From contig NZ_CP035491.1 of NCBI RefSeq assembly GCF_004135405.1, positions 2,790,001 to 2,854,000 of the forward strand: 64,000 bases of DNA. Reading direction: 5' to 3'. The position numbers and the translations under genes were made by a program. Position 1 is the stretch's first letter. The number at the start of each line of letters is the position of its first letter. Origin of the DNA: Agromyces protaetiae. Lineage in GTDB: Bacteria > Actinomycetota > Actinomycetes > Actinomycetales > Microbacteriaceae. Below are positions 40,625 to 49,274 of the stretch, piece by piece. A model generated the notes under the pieces. It ran no database searches, had not been told where the DNA came from, and saw only the letters and a list, made by a program, of their open reading frames with translations.

Positions 40625-40654
40625 CGCCTTCGCGAACTGACACCGAGCCCGTTC

Positions 40655-40689
40655 GACGCCCGCCCCGGCCGCAGCCGGAGGCGGGCGTC
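40655..40689 (+). terminator. intrinsic terminator after the second DUF4870 gene
   Basis: GACGCCCGCC pairs with GGCGGGCGTC, with an inner CCGGC/GCCGG stem and CGCA-like loop. Confidence 0.8.
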
Positions 40690-40705
40690 GTCGTTCACAG
40701 GAACC

Positions 40706-40743
40706 TTGCACGTCTAGTAGTTGATCAGATACAGTACTAGTCA
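40706..40743 (+). promoter_or_regulatory. padR promoter and candidate PadR operator
   Basis: TTGCAC (40706-40711) and TACAGT (40730-40735) are 18 bases apart; the ATG at 40743 is seven bases after the -10, so the mRNA is probably leaderless. An inverted repeat CTAGTA (40714-40719) / TACTAG (40735-40740) spans the spacer and the -10, the expected place for an autorepressing PadR dimer. The bases here are AT-rich compared with the rest of the window. Confidence 0.6.
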
Positions 40744-41135
40744 TGACAGACCACATCGCATCCGTCGCCGACGATGCGTTCGCCGCCGATCTCCTGCGCG
40801 GCCACACCGACACGATCGTGCTCGGCGTCCTCCGCGCGGGCGACCGCTACGGGTTCGAGATCTACAAGACGATCCGCGACGCCACCGGCGGTCGCTACGA
40901 GATCAAAGAGGCCACGCTCTACGCGACCTACCGCCGGCTCCTGAAAGACGGCCTCGCCGAGGCGTACTGGGGCGACGAGAGCCAGGGCGCCCGCCGCAAG
41001 TACTACCGACTCACCGACGCCGGTCGCGCCGTCTACTCCCGCAACGTCGCCGCGTGGGTCGCGACGCGGCAGATCATCGACTCCCTCCTCGACCTCCCCG
41101 GCCGCAACACCGACACGAAAGGCTCCTCGCGATGA
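40743..41135 (+). CDS. PadR family transcriptional regulator
   Basis: 130 residues. Winged helix-turn-helix repressor: DTIVLGVLRAGDRYGFEIYKTI and EIKEATLYATYRRLLKDGLAEAYW are the PadR DNA-binding signatures, with YYRLTDAGRAVY as the wing. Such repressors control adjacent exporters and respond to the exported compound. Its stop overlaps the next gene (ATGA), and the genes that follow encode an ABC exporter. Confidence 0.93.
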   Translation: MTDHIASVADDAFAADLLRGHTDTIVLGVLRAGDRYGFEIYKTIRDATGGRYEIKEATLYATYRRLLKDGLAEAYWGDESQGARRKYYRLTDAGRAVYSRNVAAWVATRQIIDSLLDLPGRNTDTKGSSR

Positions 41136-42088
41136 CCGCCGAACAGATCCATCGACTCCTCGACGAGGCGTTCGCGGACATCCCGTACACGCCCGAGACG
41201 CAAGACCTGAAAGAGGAGATCCGCGCCAACCTCATCGCCCGCGCCGACGAACTCGAGTCACAGGGCGTCCCGTCCGCCGAGGCCGCCCGGCGCGCCGTCG
41301 CCGAACTCGGCGACGTGCGCGCGCTCGTCGAGTTCGACGCCGCGTCGGGCGAGGCGCAGCAGCGTTCGAGGGCGGATGCCTCGGGGTCGCCCGCTCAGGC
41401 CTCGAGCGTCCTCTTCGCCCGCAACCGGGTCCGCCCGAACGCGACCTTCGTCGTGCGCACCGTGATCGCCTCGATCGTCGCCGTCGGCTCGCTCGCGTCG
41501 GCGTCGCTGTCGATCGTCGGCGTGTCGTTGCTGCACGGACTCGGCGCGGCGGGCGCGCCCGCCCTCTGGGGCGCGATCCTCCTCCTCGTGCTCGCCGCGC
41601 TCGCGATCGGCTGGATCGTCGGCGACGCGCTCTCGCAGGAGACGACGACGAACCACCCCATGCCGCGGGGGCGCGCGGTCGGGTACGGGGTCGCGTCCGC
41701 TCTCGCAGTCCTCGCACTCGGACTCGGCGGCATCATCGCGCTCGGGCTCCTGCCGCTCTGGTCGGTCGCGATCGCGGCAGTGCCGTTCGTCGTCGGCATC
41801 GTGTTGTTCGCGTATCTCGGAGCGACGCAGACCAACCGTCACAAAGCGTGGATGGTCGAGCTCCAGCGTTCGCAGAACGCGGTGCCGAACCGCTTCGACG
41901 AAGACCCCGCGACGGCCGCGCGGTTCGGCATGTACACGGCGGCGATCTGGGTGACCGCGTTCGTCCTCTTCGTCGTGCTGGGATTCTCGGTCGGCTGGGT
42001 GTGGTCGTGGCTCGTCTTCCCGGCGGCGTTCATCGTCATGTTCCTGACGCTCGCGCGCATGCTGTTCGCCCCACCAAGTAGCCGGTGA
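41132..42088 (+). CDS. membrane protein with N-terminal permease-prefix (HAAS-like) domain
   Basis: 318 residues. The first 75 residues form a soluble helical domain (MTAEQIHRLLDEAFADIPYT, then LKEEIRANLIARADELESQG and AARRAVAELGDVRALV) of the permease-prefix/HAAS type. These domains are found next to PadR regulators. It is followed by six or so membrane segments. Probably an accessory or sensing partner of the exporter. ATG 41132 overlaps the padR stop. Function unproven. Confidence 0.75.
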   Translation: MTAEQIHRLLDEAFADIPYTPETQDLKEEIRANLIARADELESQGVPSAEAARRAVAELGDVRALVEFDAASGEAQQRSRADASGSPAQASSVLFARNRVRPNATFVVRTVIASIVAVGSLASASLSIVGVSLLHGLGAAGAPALWGAILLLVLAALAIGWIVGDALSQETTTNHPMPRGRAVGYGVASALAVLALGLGGIIALGLLPLWSVAIAAVPFVVGIVLFAYLGATQTNRHKAWMVELQRSQNAVPNRFDEDPATAARFGMYTAAIWVTAFVLFVVLGFSVGWVWSWLVFPAAFIVMFLTLARMLFAPPSSR

Positions 42089-42144
42089 CACCACCGCCGA
42101 CGCACGCTCCCTTCCGCACCGCTCCGAACCGCCAGGAGATCACC

Positions 42145-43212
42145 ATGATCACTACGCCTCCGGCCATCGAGGCCGAACGGCTCGCGAAGACCTATCGCAC
42201 GGGTCGCGGGCGCCCGCCCGTCCACGCACTCCGAGGCCTCGACCTCGTCGTGCCCGCCGGACGCGTCTACGGCCTGCTCGGCCCGAACGGCGCGGGCAAG
42301 TCGACGACCACGAAGATCCTCACCACCCTGAGCACACCGACCTCGGGCACCGCCCGGGTCGGCGGCCGCGACGTCGTCGCCGACCCCGCGGGCGTGCGCG
42401 CCCTCATCGGCTACGTCTCGCAGGGCGCGAGCTGCGACCCGCTCCTCACGGCCGAAGAGAACCTCGTGCTCGCCGCGCGGCTCCGCGGCATGTCGAGCGT
42501 CGACTCCCGCGATCGGGCCCGTCGCCTGCTCGCCGAGTTCGGTCTCGACGACGCGGCGTCGCGCCCGGTCGGCAAGTTGTCGGGCGGCATGCGGCGTCGG
42601 CTCGACGTCGCCGCGGCGCTCACCCACCGGCCGTCGGTGCTCTTCCTCGACGAGCCGACCACGGGGCTCGACCCCGAGTCGCGCGCGGCGATGTGGGCCG
42701 AGATCCGCCGGCTCTCCGCAGAGGACGCGCTCACGGTCGTCCTCACGACGCACTACCTCGAAGAGGCCGACCGGCTCGCCGACGAGCTCATGATCATCGA
42801 CCGCGGCCGCGAGGTCGTCTCGGGAAGCGCCGCGGCCCTCAAGTCGACGCTCAATGGCGACACCCTGCGCGTCGAGCTCTTCGAGCCCGATGCCGACGCC
42901 GTGCGCGCAGCCGTCGAGCCGCTGCGGGGCATCCGCGGGCTCGTCGTCGAGGTGGCCGGTCCGACCGGCGCGCTCGTCGCGAGGGTCGAGGATGCCTCGG
43001 CCGCGATCGGGTCGGTGATCCCGGCGCTGACCTCCGCCGGCATCGCCTTCGGAGCGGCATCCGTCTCCGCGCCGACGCTCGACGACGTCTACCTGCACTA
43101 CGTGGGCCACACCTTCGCCGCGGCGCCCCCGACCGACGATTCCGCCGACCCCGACGCGTCGGGCCCCGAGACATCCGAGCCCGCCTCTCCCTCCGAAGGA
43201 GCCGCAGCATGA
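42145..43212 (+). CDS. DrrA-type (daunorubicin resistance) ABC exporter ATP-binding protein
   Basis: 355 residues. ABC domain with Walker A GPNGAGKST, signature LSGGMRRRLDVAAAL and Walker B VLFLDEPTTGLD. It is followed by the DrrA-type C-terminal extension (about residues 230-330) and a disordered Asp/Pro/Ser tail. ATG 42145 has AGGAG eight bases before it; an upstream start at 42085 would overlap the previous gene and is less likely. Its stop overlaps the permease start (ATGA). The cargo is probably a drug or lipid. Confidence 0.93.
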   Translation: MITTPPAIEAERLAKTYRTGRGRPPVHALRGLDLVVPAGRVYGLLGPNGAGKSTTTKILTTLSTPTSGTARVGGRDVVADPAGVRALIGYVSQGASCDPLLTAEENLVLAARLRGMSSVDSRDRARRLLAEFGLDDAASRPVGKLSGGMRRRLDVAAALTHRPSVLFLDEPTTGLDPESRAAMWAEIRRLSAEDALTVVLTTHYLEEADRLADELMIIDRGREVVSGSAAALKSTLNGDTLRVELFEPDADAVRAAVEPLRGIRGLVVEVAGPTGALVARVEDASAAIGSVIPALTSAGIAFGAASVSAPTLDDVYLHYVGHTFAAAPPTDDSADPDASGPETSEPASPSEGAAA

Positions 43213-44036
43213 GCACCGTCATCGCACCGAGCACACCCGTCCGCACCCCGGCCTCCGGCCCTGCCGGCTGGTTCACCCAGACCGGCCAGGTCTTCCGCCG
43301 CTGGATCGTCGTCACGGTCCGTCAAGCGTGGGGGCCGGTGATGTCGCTCCTGCAGCCGATCATCTGGATCCTCCTGTTCGGGCAGGTGTTCGCGTCGATC
43401 GGGGCGCTGCCCGCCTTCGGCGGCGAGGGCTACCTCGCCTACCTCGTGCCGGGCGTCCTCATGATGACCGTGCTCTATTCGGGCGCGTGGGCCGGCACCG
43501 GCTACATCGACGACATGGGCTCGGGCGTCATGGACCAGCTGCTCACGGCGCCGATCTCGCGGTCGGCGATCGTCACGGGGCAGCTCTTGCAACAACTCCT
43601 CGTGAACCTCGTGCAGTCGGCGATCGTGCTCGGGATCGGCTTCCTCGGCGGTGCCCGCTACCCGGGCGGCTTCGGCGGCATTCTGCTCGCTCTCCTGGCC
43701 GCAACGCTGCTCGCGAGCGCGTTCTGCTCGATGTCGACCGCCGTCGCCTTGCGGACCCGCAACCAGGTCGCCCTCATCGGTCTCTCGCAGATCGTCGTGC
43801 TGCCCGCGACGTTCCTCTCGACGACGATGATGCCCGCGAGCCTGCTGCCCGACTGGATCGCCGGCATCGCGACGTGGAACCCGCTCACCTGGGCCGTCGA
43901 GGTGGGCCGCGCCGGGCTCGCGGGCGCGGGCGACGCGATGCTCGTGTGGGGCCGGCTCGGACTGCTCGCGGCATTCGCTTCACTCGCGTTCGCCTGGGCG
44001 GTCGCGTCGCTACGAAGCTACCGGCGGTCGATCTGA
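43209..44036 (+). CDS. DrrB-type ABC-2 exporter permease
   Basis: 275 residues. Six membrane segments of the ABC-2 family: MSLLQPIIWILLFGQVFASI, YLVPGVLMMTVLYSG, and LPATFLSTTMMPASLLPDW (family signature near segment five). With the DrrA partner it forms an exporter under PadR control, presumably of a toxic hydrophobic compound. Overlaps the ATPase by 4 bases; a large hairpin follows. Confidence 0.92.
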   Translation: MSTVIAPSTPVRTPASGPAGWFTQTGQVFRRWIVVTVRQAWGPVMSLLQPIIWILLFGQVFASIGALPAFGGEGYLAYLVPGVLMMTVLYSGAWAGTGYIDDMGSGVMDQLLTAPISRSAIVTGQLLQQLLVNLVQSAIVLGIGFLGGARYPGGFGGILLALLAATLLASAFCSMSTAVALRTRNQVALIGLSQIVVLPATFLSTTMMPASLLPDWIAGIATWNPLTWAVEVGRAGLAGAGDAMLVWGRLGLLAAFASLAFAWAVASLRSYRRSI

Positions 44037-44101
44037 CCGGCGGCGGATGTCTCGTGGCGGGCGGTTCTGGCGGGCCCCGGGCCGCCCGCCGGCATCCGCC
44101 G
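44037..44101. terminator. large bidirectional hairpin containing inverted GGATG/CATCC
   Basis: Nested stems lie between the convergent DrrB and hemW genes: CCGGCGG...GATG pairs with CATCCGCCGG on the outside, and GGCGGGCGG pairs with CCGCCCGCC inside. The outer arm contains a copy of the dispersed 10-mer (GGATGTCTCG at 44045). Confidence 0.65.
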
Positions 44102-44111
44102 GCTCCAGCAG

Positions 44112-44128
44112 TCAGCCGTCAGCCGTCA
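44112..44128 (-). repeat. three tandem 7-mers giving stop codons in all frames
   Basis: On the minus strand GGCTGAC-type units repeat every seven bases, placing TGA at 44128, 44121 and 44114. The first is the hemW stop and the three together cover all three frames. Confidence 0.7.
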
Positions 44129-45352
44129 GCCTTCGATGAGCTTGCGCACGACCGCGTCGGCGAGGAGCCGCCCTCGGCGCGTGAGCGTGAGCCGCCCGCC
44201 GAGGGCGGCCTTCGCGTCGACGAGCCCGTCGGCGATGAGCTCCGCGACGGCGTGCCGCCCGGCGGTGTGGAGCGACGGGATCGCGATACCCTCGCGGATG
44301 CGCGACTGCAGAAGCACGCGCTCGGTCTCTCGGGTCGGCTCGTCGAGAGTCTCGCGGCCGACGGCGGGCGAGACTCCCGCAGCAATGCGCTCGGCGTAGG
44401 CGGCCGGATGCTTCGCGTTCCACCAGCGCACCCCGCCGACGTGGCTGTGGGCACCCGGACCGACGCCCCACCAGTCGTCGCCGCGCCAGTACCCGAGGTT
44501 GTGCCGCGAGCGGTGCTCTTCGCCCCGCGCCCAGTTGCTCACCTCGTACCAGCCGTAGCCTGCGGCCTCGAATGCGTCGTCGGCGAGCTCGTACATGTCG
44601 GCCTCGAGGTCGTCGTCGGGGGTCGCGAGCTCGCCGCGGCGGATCTGCCGGGCGAGCTTCGTGCCGTCCTCGACGATGAGCGCGTACGCGCTCACGTGAT
44701 CGGGGTTCGCGGCGACGACCGCGTCGACGCTGCGCCGCCAATCGCCCAGTGACTCCCCCGGCGTGCCGTAGATGAGGTCGAGGCTCACCTCGAGGCCCGC
44801 TCGCCGGGCCCACTCGACGACGAGCGGCACGCGGTCGGGATCGTGCGTGCGGTCGAGCGCCGCGAGCACGTGCGGGACGGCCGACTGCATGCCGATCGAC
44901 ACCCGCGTGAATCCGCCTTCGGCGAGCCGCACGAGGTCGTCGGCGTCGACCGAGTCGGGGTTCGCCTCGGTCGTCACCTCGGCGCCGGGCGCGAGCCCGA
45001 ACTCGTCGCGGATCGCTCCGAGCATCGCGACGAGGTCGGCGGCCGGAAGCAGCGTCGGCGTGCCGCCGCCGAAGAAGATCGTGGATGCCTCGCGCTCGGG
45101 CAGCCCCGAGGCATCCATCACGCGGCGAGACATCCGGATCTCGCCGATCGCCTGATCGGCGTACTCGCTCTGCTTCGCGCCGCGCAACTCGCCTGACGTG
45201 TACGTGTTGAAATCGCAGTACCCGCACCGCACGCGGCAGAACGGCACGTGCACGTACACGCCGAAGGCGCGCTCGGCAGCGCCCGACACGACCGACGCGG
45301 GCAGCAGCCCGTCGGCGGGAGCCGGGTCGCCCAAGGGCAGCGGACCGCCCAC
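44126..45352 (-). CDS. hemW: radical SAM heme chaperone HemW (coproporphyrinogen III oxidase-like)
   Basis: 408 residues. Radical SAM enzyme with the CX3CX2C cluster motif FCRVRCGYCDFNTY near residue 45. GGGTPTLLPAADL and the family segments VSIGMQSAVPHVLAALDRTH and DLIYGTPGESLGDW follow, as does the C-terminal winged region. HemW proteins are heme chaperones rather than true oxidases. GTG 45352 starts two bases after the upstream stop. It normally lies between lepA and hrcA; here an exporter cassette separates it from hrcA. Confidence 0.94.
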   Translation of the reverse strand: MGGPLPLGDPAPADGLLPASVVSGAAERAFGVYVHVPFCRVRCGYCDFNTYTSGELRGAKQSEYADQAIGEIRMSRRVMDASGLPEREASTIFFGGGTPTLLPAADLVAMLGAIRDEFGLAPGAEVTTEANPDSVDADDLVRLAEGGFTRVSIGMQSAVPHVLAALDRTHDPDRVPLVVEWARRAGLEVSLDLIYGTPGESLGDWRRSVDAVVAANPDHVSAYALIVEDGTKLARQIRRGELATPDDDLEADMYELADDAFEAAGYGWYEVSNWARGEEHRSRHNLGYWRGDDWWGVGPGAHSHVGGVRWWNAKHPAAYAERIAAGVSPAVGRETLDEPTRETERVLLQSRIREGIAIPSLHTAGRHAVAELIADGLVDAKAALGGRLTLTRRGRLLADAVVRKLIEG

Positions 45353-45354
45353 GG

Positions 45355-46005
45355 TCAGACCGGGAACGCCGGGTGCAGCGCCCGCAGCTCGCGCTGCGTC
45401 AATGCCCGGCGGCGATGCCGCACGAGTGGGGCGAGCACGCGCGCGAAACCCTGCGCAGGCTCGAGCACCGACCGGATCGTGAGCCACACCGAATCGTCGT
45501 CTCGGTGCTCGAGGATGAACGACTCCTCGCCGTGCTCGGCGCCCTCGCCGGCCGTGCCGTACGCGAACCCGACGCGCTGCGGTTCGTCGACGACGTAGAC
45601 GACGAGCACGGGCAGCGAACGCTTCCCGAACCGACCGCGCTCGACGAGCGTCGCCGTCATCCCGGCCGCGAGATACGCCTCGCCGTCGGCCGAATAGCGC
45701 TGCTCGGTACGCGACGACGGCTGCTCGGCGAGCGGAAGTCCGTCGGCTCCGTAGGAGATGCCCGTGTACTGCGCTCCCGTGCCGGTCGAGACATCCGCGA
45801 CCTCGAAGCCCGCGCCGCGCTGGACGCCCCACGTCATGAGCGACTCGGCCGCGCGCTCGAAGCGGTCGCGCCCGCTGCCGAGTTTCACCGTGTCTTCGGC
45901 GGGGCGGAAGCCCTTCGGCGGGTACCGGAGGAAATCGGCGTCGAGGGTCGCCCCGATCGCCCCGTAGGTCACGGACTGATCGGTGAACGTGCTGCGTCGA
46001 GTCAT
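45355..46005 (-). CDS. DUF1990 family protein
   Basis: 216 residues. A DUF1990 protein: VTYGAIGATLDADFLRYPPKGF near the start, WGVQRGAGFEVADV in the middle, and RVGFAYGTAGEGAEHGEESF followed by DDSVWLTIRS towards the end. No membrane or signal sequence. Function unknown; the gene sits between lepA and hemW in related genomes and is transcribed with them. ATG 46005 is ten bases after the lepA stop. Confidence 0.88.
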   Translation of the reverse strand: MTRRSTFTDQSVTYGAIGATLDADFLRYPPKGFRPAEDTVKLGSGRDRFERAAESLMTWGVQRGAGFEVADVSTGTGAQYTGISYGADGLPLAEQPSSRTEQRYSADGEAYLAAGMTATLVERGRFGKRSLPVLVVYVVDEPQRVGFAYGTAGEGAEHGEESFILEHRDDDSVWLTIRSVLEPAQGFARVLAPLVRHRRRALTQRELRALHPAFPV

Positions 46006-46015
46006 CGGAAGCCCC

Positions 46016-47871
46016 CTACTTCTTGGCGTCCTTCTTCTCGACGTCGCCGCTCAGCGCCGCGATGAACGCCTCTTGGGGGACCTCGACGCGACCCACCATC
46101 TTCATGCGCTTCTTGCCCTCCTTCTGCTTCTCGAGGAGCTTGCGCTTGCGGGTGATGTCACCGCCGTAGCACTTGGCGAGCACGTCTTTGCGCATGGCGC
46201 GGATCGACTCGCGCGCGATGATACGCGCGCCGATCGCAGCCTGGATCGGCACCTCGAACTGCTGCCGAGGGATGAGCTCGCGAAGCCGGCCCGTCATGAG
46301 CACGCCGTACGCGTACGCCTTGTCGCGGTGCACGATCGCGCTGAACGCGTCGACCTGCTCGCCCTGGAGCAGGATGTCGACCTTGACGAGGTCGGCCGCC
46401 TGGTCGCCCGTCGGCTCGTAGTCGAGCGACGCATAGCCCGCCGTCTTCGACTTCAACTGGTCGAAGAAGTCGAACACGATCTCGCCGAGCGGCATGTTGT
46501 AGCGGATCTCCACTCGGTCTTCGCCGAGGTACTCCATGCCGAGGAGCGTGCCGCGACGCGACTGGCAGAGCTCCATGATCGTGCCGACGTAGTCTTTCGG
46601 CGCGAGGATCGCGGCGCGCACCATCGGCTCGCGCACCTCGGCGATCTTCGCGCCCGTCGGGAACTCGCTCGGGTTCGTGACCGTGACGGTCTTCTTGTCT
46701 TCGGTCGTGACCTCGTAGACCACCGACGGCGCCGTGTTGATGATGTCGAGCCCGAACTCGCGGCGCAGCCGCTCGGTCACGATCTCGAGGTGGAGGAGCC
46801 CGAGGAAGCCGGCACGGAACCCGAAGCCGAGCGCGACGGACGTCTCGGGCTCGTACACGAGTGCCGCGTCGGAGAGCTTGAGCTTGTCGAGCGCCTCGCG
46901 GAGTTCGGGGTAGTCGCTGCCGTCGATCGGGTAAAGGCCGGAGAACACCATCGGCAGCGGCTCGGTGTACCCGAGAGCGCGTCGGTCGCGGGCTTCGCCG
47001 CCGTCGTGACCGTGTCGCCCACCTTCGACTGGCGCACGTCTTTCACGCCCGTGATGAGGTAGCCGACCTCGCCGACGCCGAGTCCCTTCGTGGGCGTCGG
47101 CTCGGGCGAGCTCACGCCGATCTCGAGGATCTCGTGCGTCGCCTTCGTCGACATCATCTGGATGCGCTCGCGCGGGTTCAGCTGGCCGTCGACCATGCGC
47201 ACGTACGTGACGACGCCGCGATAGCTGTCGTAGACCGAGTCGAAGATCATGGCGCGCGCCGGGGCGTTCGCGTCGCCGACGGGAGCCGGGATGCGTTCGA
47301 CGACGCGGTCGAGGAGGTCTTCGACGCCCACACCCGTCTTGCCCGAGACCTTCAGCACGTCGTCGGGCGAGCCGCCGATGAGGTCGGCGAGCTCACGCGC
47401 GTACTTCTCGGGCTCGGCCGCCGGAAGGTCGATCTTGTTCAGCACGGGGATGATCTCGAGATCGTTCTCGAGCGCAAGATAGAGGTTCGCGAGGGTCTGC
47501 GCCTCGATGCCCTGCGCCGCGTCGACGAGCAGGATCGCACCCTCGCATGCCGCGAGCGACCGGGAGACCTCGTAGCTGAAGTCGACGTGGCCCGGCGTGT
47601 CGATCATGTTGAGCGCGAACGACTGCGCTCCCGCCTGCCACGGCATGCGCACGGCCTGGCTCTTGATCGTGATGCCGCGCTCGCGCTCGATGTCCATGCG
47701 GTCGAGGTACTGCGCGCGCATGTCGCGGTCGCTCACGATGCCCGTGATCTGGAGCATGCGGTCGGCGAGGGTCGACTTGCCGTGGTCGATGTGCGCGATG
47801 ATGCAGAAGTTGCGGATCAGCGCGGGATCGGTGGCGGCAGGTACCGGCGGGTGAGCGGCTCTCGGAGACAT
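46016..47871 (-). CDS. lepA: elongation factor 4 (LepA), frame interrupted by one missing base
   Basis: Ribosomal back-translocating GTPase. The N-terminal part has G1 [30 protein letters not shown] and [11 protein letters not shown]. The frame breaks at about 46971 (plus TAC|CCGAG), where one missing base turns [15 protein letters not shown] out of phase. The rest, [18 protein letters not shown] through the EF4-specific C-terminal domain ending [12 protein letters not shown], continues to the stop at 46016. Restored length is about 618 residues, exactly the usual size. Sequence error is very likely. Confidence 0.93.
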
Positions 47872-47982
47872 CCCGACGATTCTCCCATGCTCAGCCGTGC
47901 CCGGGATGCGCCCTCCCATCTGGGGATGCCTGTCGCGTTTCCCGCGGGTTAGCATGTGCTGCATCCGACGAGGGGGTGATGG

Positions 47983-48738
47983 ATGTCTCGAGCGAGAGTC
48001 GTGCTCGTGCACGGCATCAGAACCTCGGCGACGATGTGGCGCAATCAGTTGCTGCCGCTCGCCGCGCACGACATCGACGCGCGCCCGATCGATCTGCCCG
48101 CGCACGGGTCCCGCATGGGCGAGCCGTTCTCGCTCGAGACCGCGTTCGAGGCCGTCGACGCCGCGCTCGCGCCCGATGGCGTCGACGATGGGGTCCCACG
48201 CGTGCTCGTCGGACTGAGCCTCGGCGGCTACTTGTCGATCGCGTATGCGGCCGACCACCCCGAGCGCATCGACGGCCTCGTCGCCGCGTCGTGCGGAACG
48301 CGCCCCCGAGGACCCGCCCTCGGCGGCTACCAGCGGCTCGCGGCGGCCATCAAACGCCTGCCCGATCGCGGACGCGCCCTGAACGACGGCATGGCTCGTC
48401 TCTTCCTCTCCCCCGAGGCCGTCGCCGACGTCGTCGCGGGCGGCGTCGCCCTCGACGTCATGTCCGACGCGATCGGTGCCGTCGCGACGGTCGACGAAGA
48501 GGCCGCGGTCGGACGCATCGACTGCCCGATCTGGTTCGTCAACGGCCGGTTCGACCACTTCCGCCTCGAAGAGCGGCGGATGCTCCGGGCCGCCCGCGAC
48601 GGTCGGCTCATCGTGGTTCCGGGCGCATCCCACCTTGTGAGCCTGTCGCGGCCCGAAGCATTCACGGCGGCGATCCTCGGGGCGGTCGCCGAAGTCGAGC
48701 GACGGCGGCGCCTCGTGCCGCGCGCATCCGCCGCCTGA
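47983..48738 (+). CDS. alpha/beta-fold hydrolase
   Basis: 251 residues. The core begins [15 protein letters not shown] (oxyanion region HG). The nucleophile elbow is GLSLGG, the acid is probably in GRFDHFR, and the catalytic His lies in PGASHLVSL. No signal peptide. Such proteins hydrolyse esters or related bonds; the substrate is unknown. ATG 47983 follows AGGGGGTGA by three bases. TAGCAT at about 47951-47956 may be a -10. Divergent from lepA. Confidence 0.88.
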   Translation: MSRARVVLVHGIRTSATMWRNQLLPLAAHDIDARPIDLPAHGSRMGEPFSLETAFEAVDAALAPDGVDDGVPRVLVGLSLGGYLSIAYAADHPERIDGLVAASCGTRPRGPALGGYQRLAAAIKRLPDRGRALNDGMARLFLSPEAVADVVAGGVALDVMSDAIGAVATVDEEAAVGRIDCPIWFVNGRFDHFRLEERRMLRAARDGRLIVVPGASHLVSLSRPEAFTAAILGAVAEVERRRRLVPRASAA

Positions 48739-48766
48739 GAAGCACCTGACTCGCTCGGGGCGCGCT

Positions 48767-48904
48767 TTGGCCGCTCTTCCGGAAGCTGGTAGAGTTGCTT
48801 GTTGGCTTCCGTGTGGGTCCCACCCCGCACGATTCGCCGAAGCGAGTCCCTCTACCTCGCGACGGCACGTCAGGTACCCACACACACGAAAGAATCGATT
48901 CAAC
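48767..48904 (+). promoter_or_regulatory. rpsT promoter and structured leader
   Basis: TTGGCC (48767-48772) and TAGAGT (48790-48795) are 17 bases apart. The predicted transcript has a leader of about 100 bases. In it GTGTGGGT (48811-48818) is exactly complementary to ACCCACAC (48876-48883), which would fold the whole leader into a large stem-loop ahead of the GTG. S20 represses its own translation in other bacteria, so this may be a control element. Confidence 0.5.
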
Positions 48905-49165
48905 GTGGCAAACATCAAGTCGCAGATCAAGCGCATCCGCACCAACCGCAAGGCCGAAGAACGCAACAAGGCCGTCAAGAGCGAGCTGAAGACCGTCGTG
49001 CGCGCCGCGCGCGAGGCCATCGCCGCCGGAGACAAGGAGAAGGCGACCGCCGCCGTCCGCGTCGCGTCGCGCAAGCTCGACAAGGCCGTCTCGAAGGGCG
49101 TCATCCACCAGAACCAGGCCGCGAACCGCAAGTCGGCGATCGCGAAGCAGGCTGCCGCGCTCTGA
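48905..49165 (+). CDS. rpsT: 30S ribosomal protein S20
   Basis: 86 residues. [20 protein letters not shown] at the start and a Lys/Arg/Ala-rich, all-helical body ending [17 protein letters not shown] are diagnostic. It binds 16S rRNA in the 30S body. GTG 48905 was chosen; the longer frame upstream is non-homologous. It is divergent from holA and separated from it by a 15-bp terminator. Confidence 0.97.
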   Translation: MANIKSQIKRIRTNRKAEERNKAVKSELKTVVRAAREAIAAGDKEKATAAVRVASRKLDKAVSKGVIHQNQAANRKSAIAKQAAAL

Positions 49166-49197
49166 TCCCAGAGACTCCGCTCTCAGGAGCGTCCGCA

Positions 49198-49231
49198 CGA
49201 GGGCCCCGCACCGGAAGGTGCGGGGCCCTCG
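49198..49231 (+). terminator. intrinsic terminator of rpsT
   Basis: CGAGGGCCCCGCACC and GGTGCGGGGCCCTCG form a perfect 15-bp stem with a GGAA loop; it may also serve holA, which ends at 49275 on the other strand. Confidence 0.85.
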
Positions 49232-49274
49232 TCGCATACGTGGCCCTTGTCGGTTCGGGCCGATTCCGTACCGG

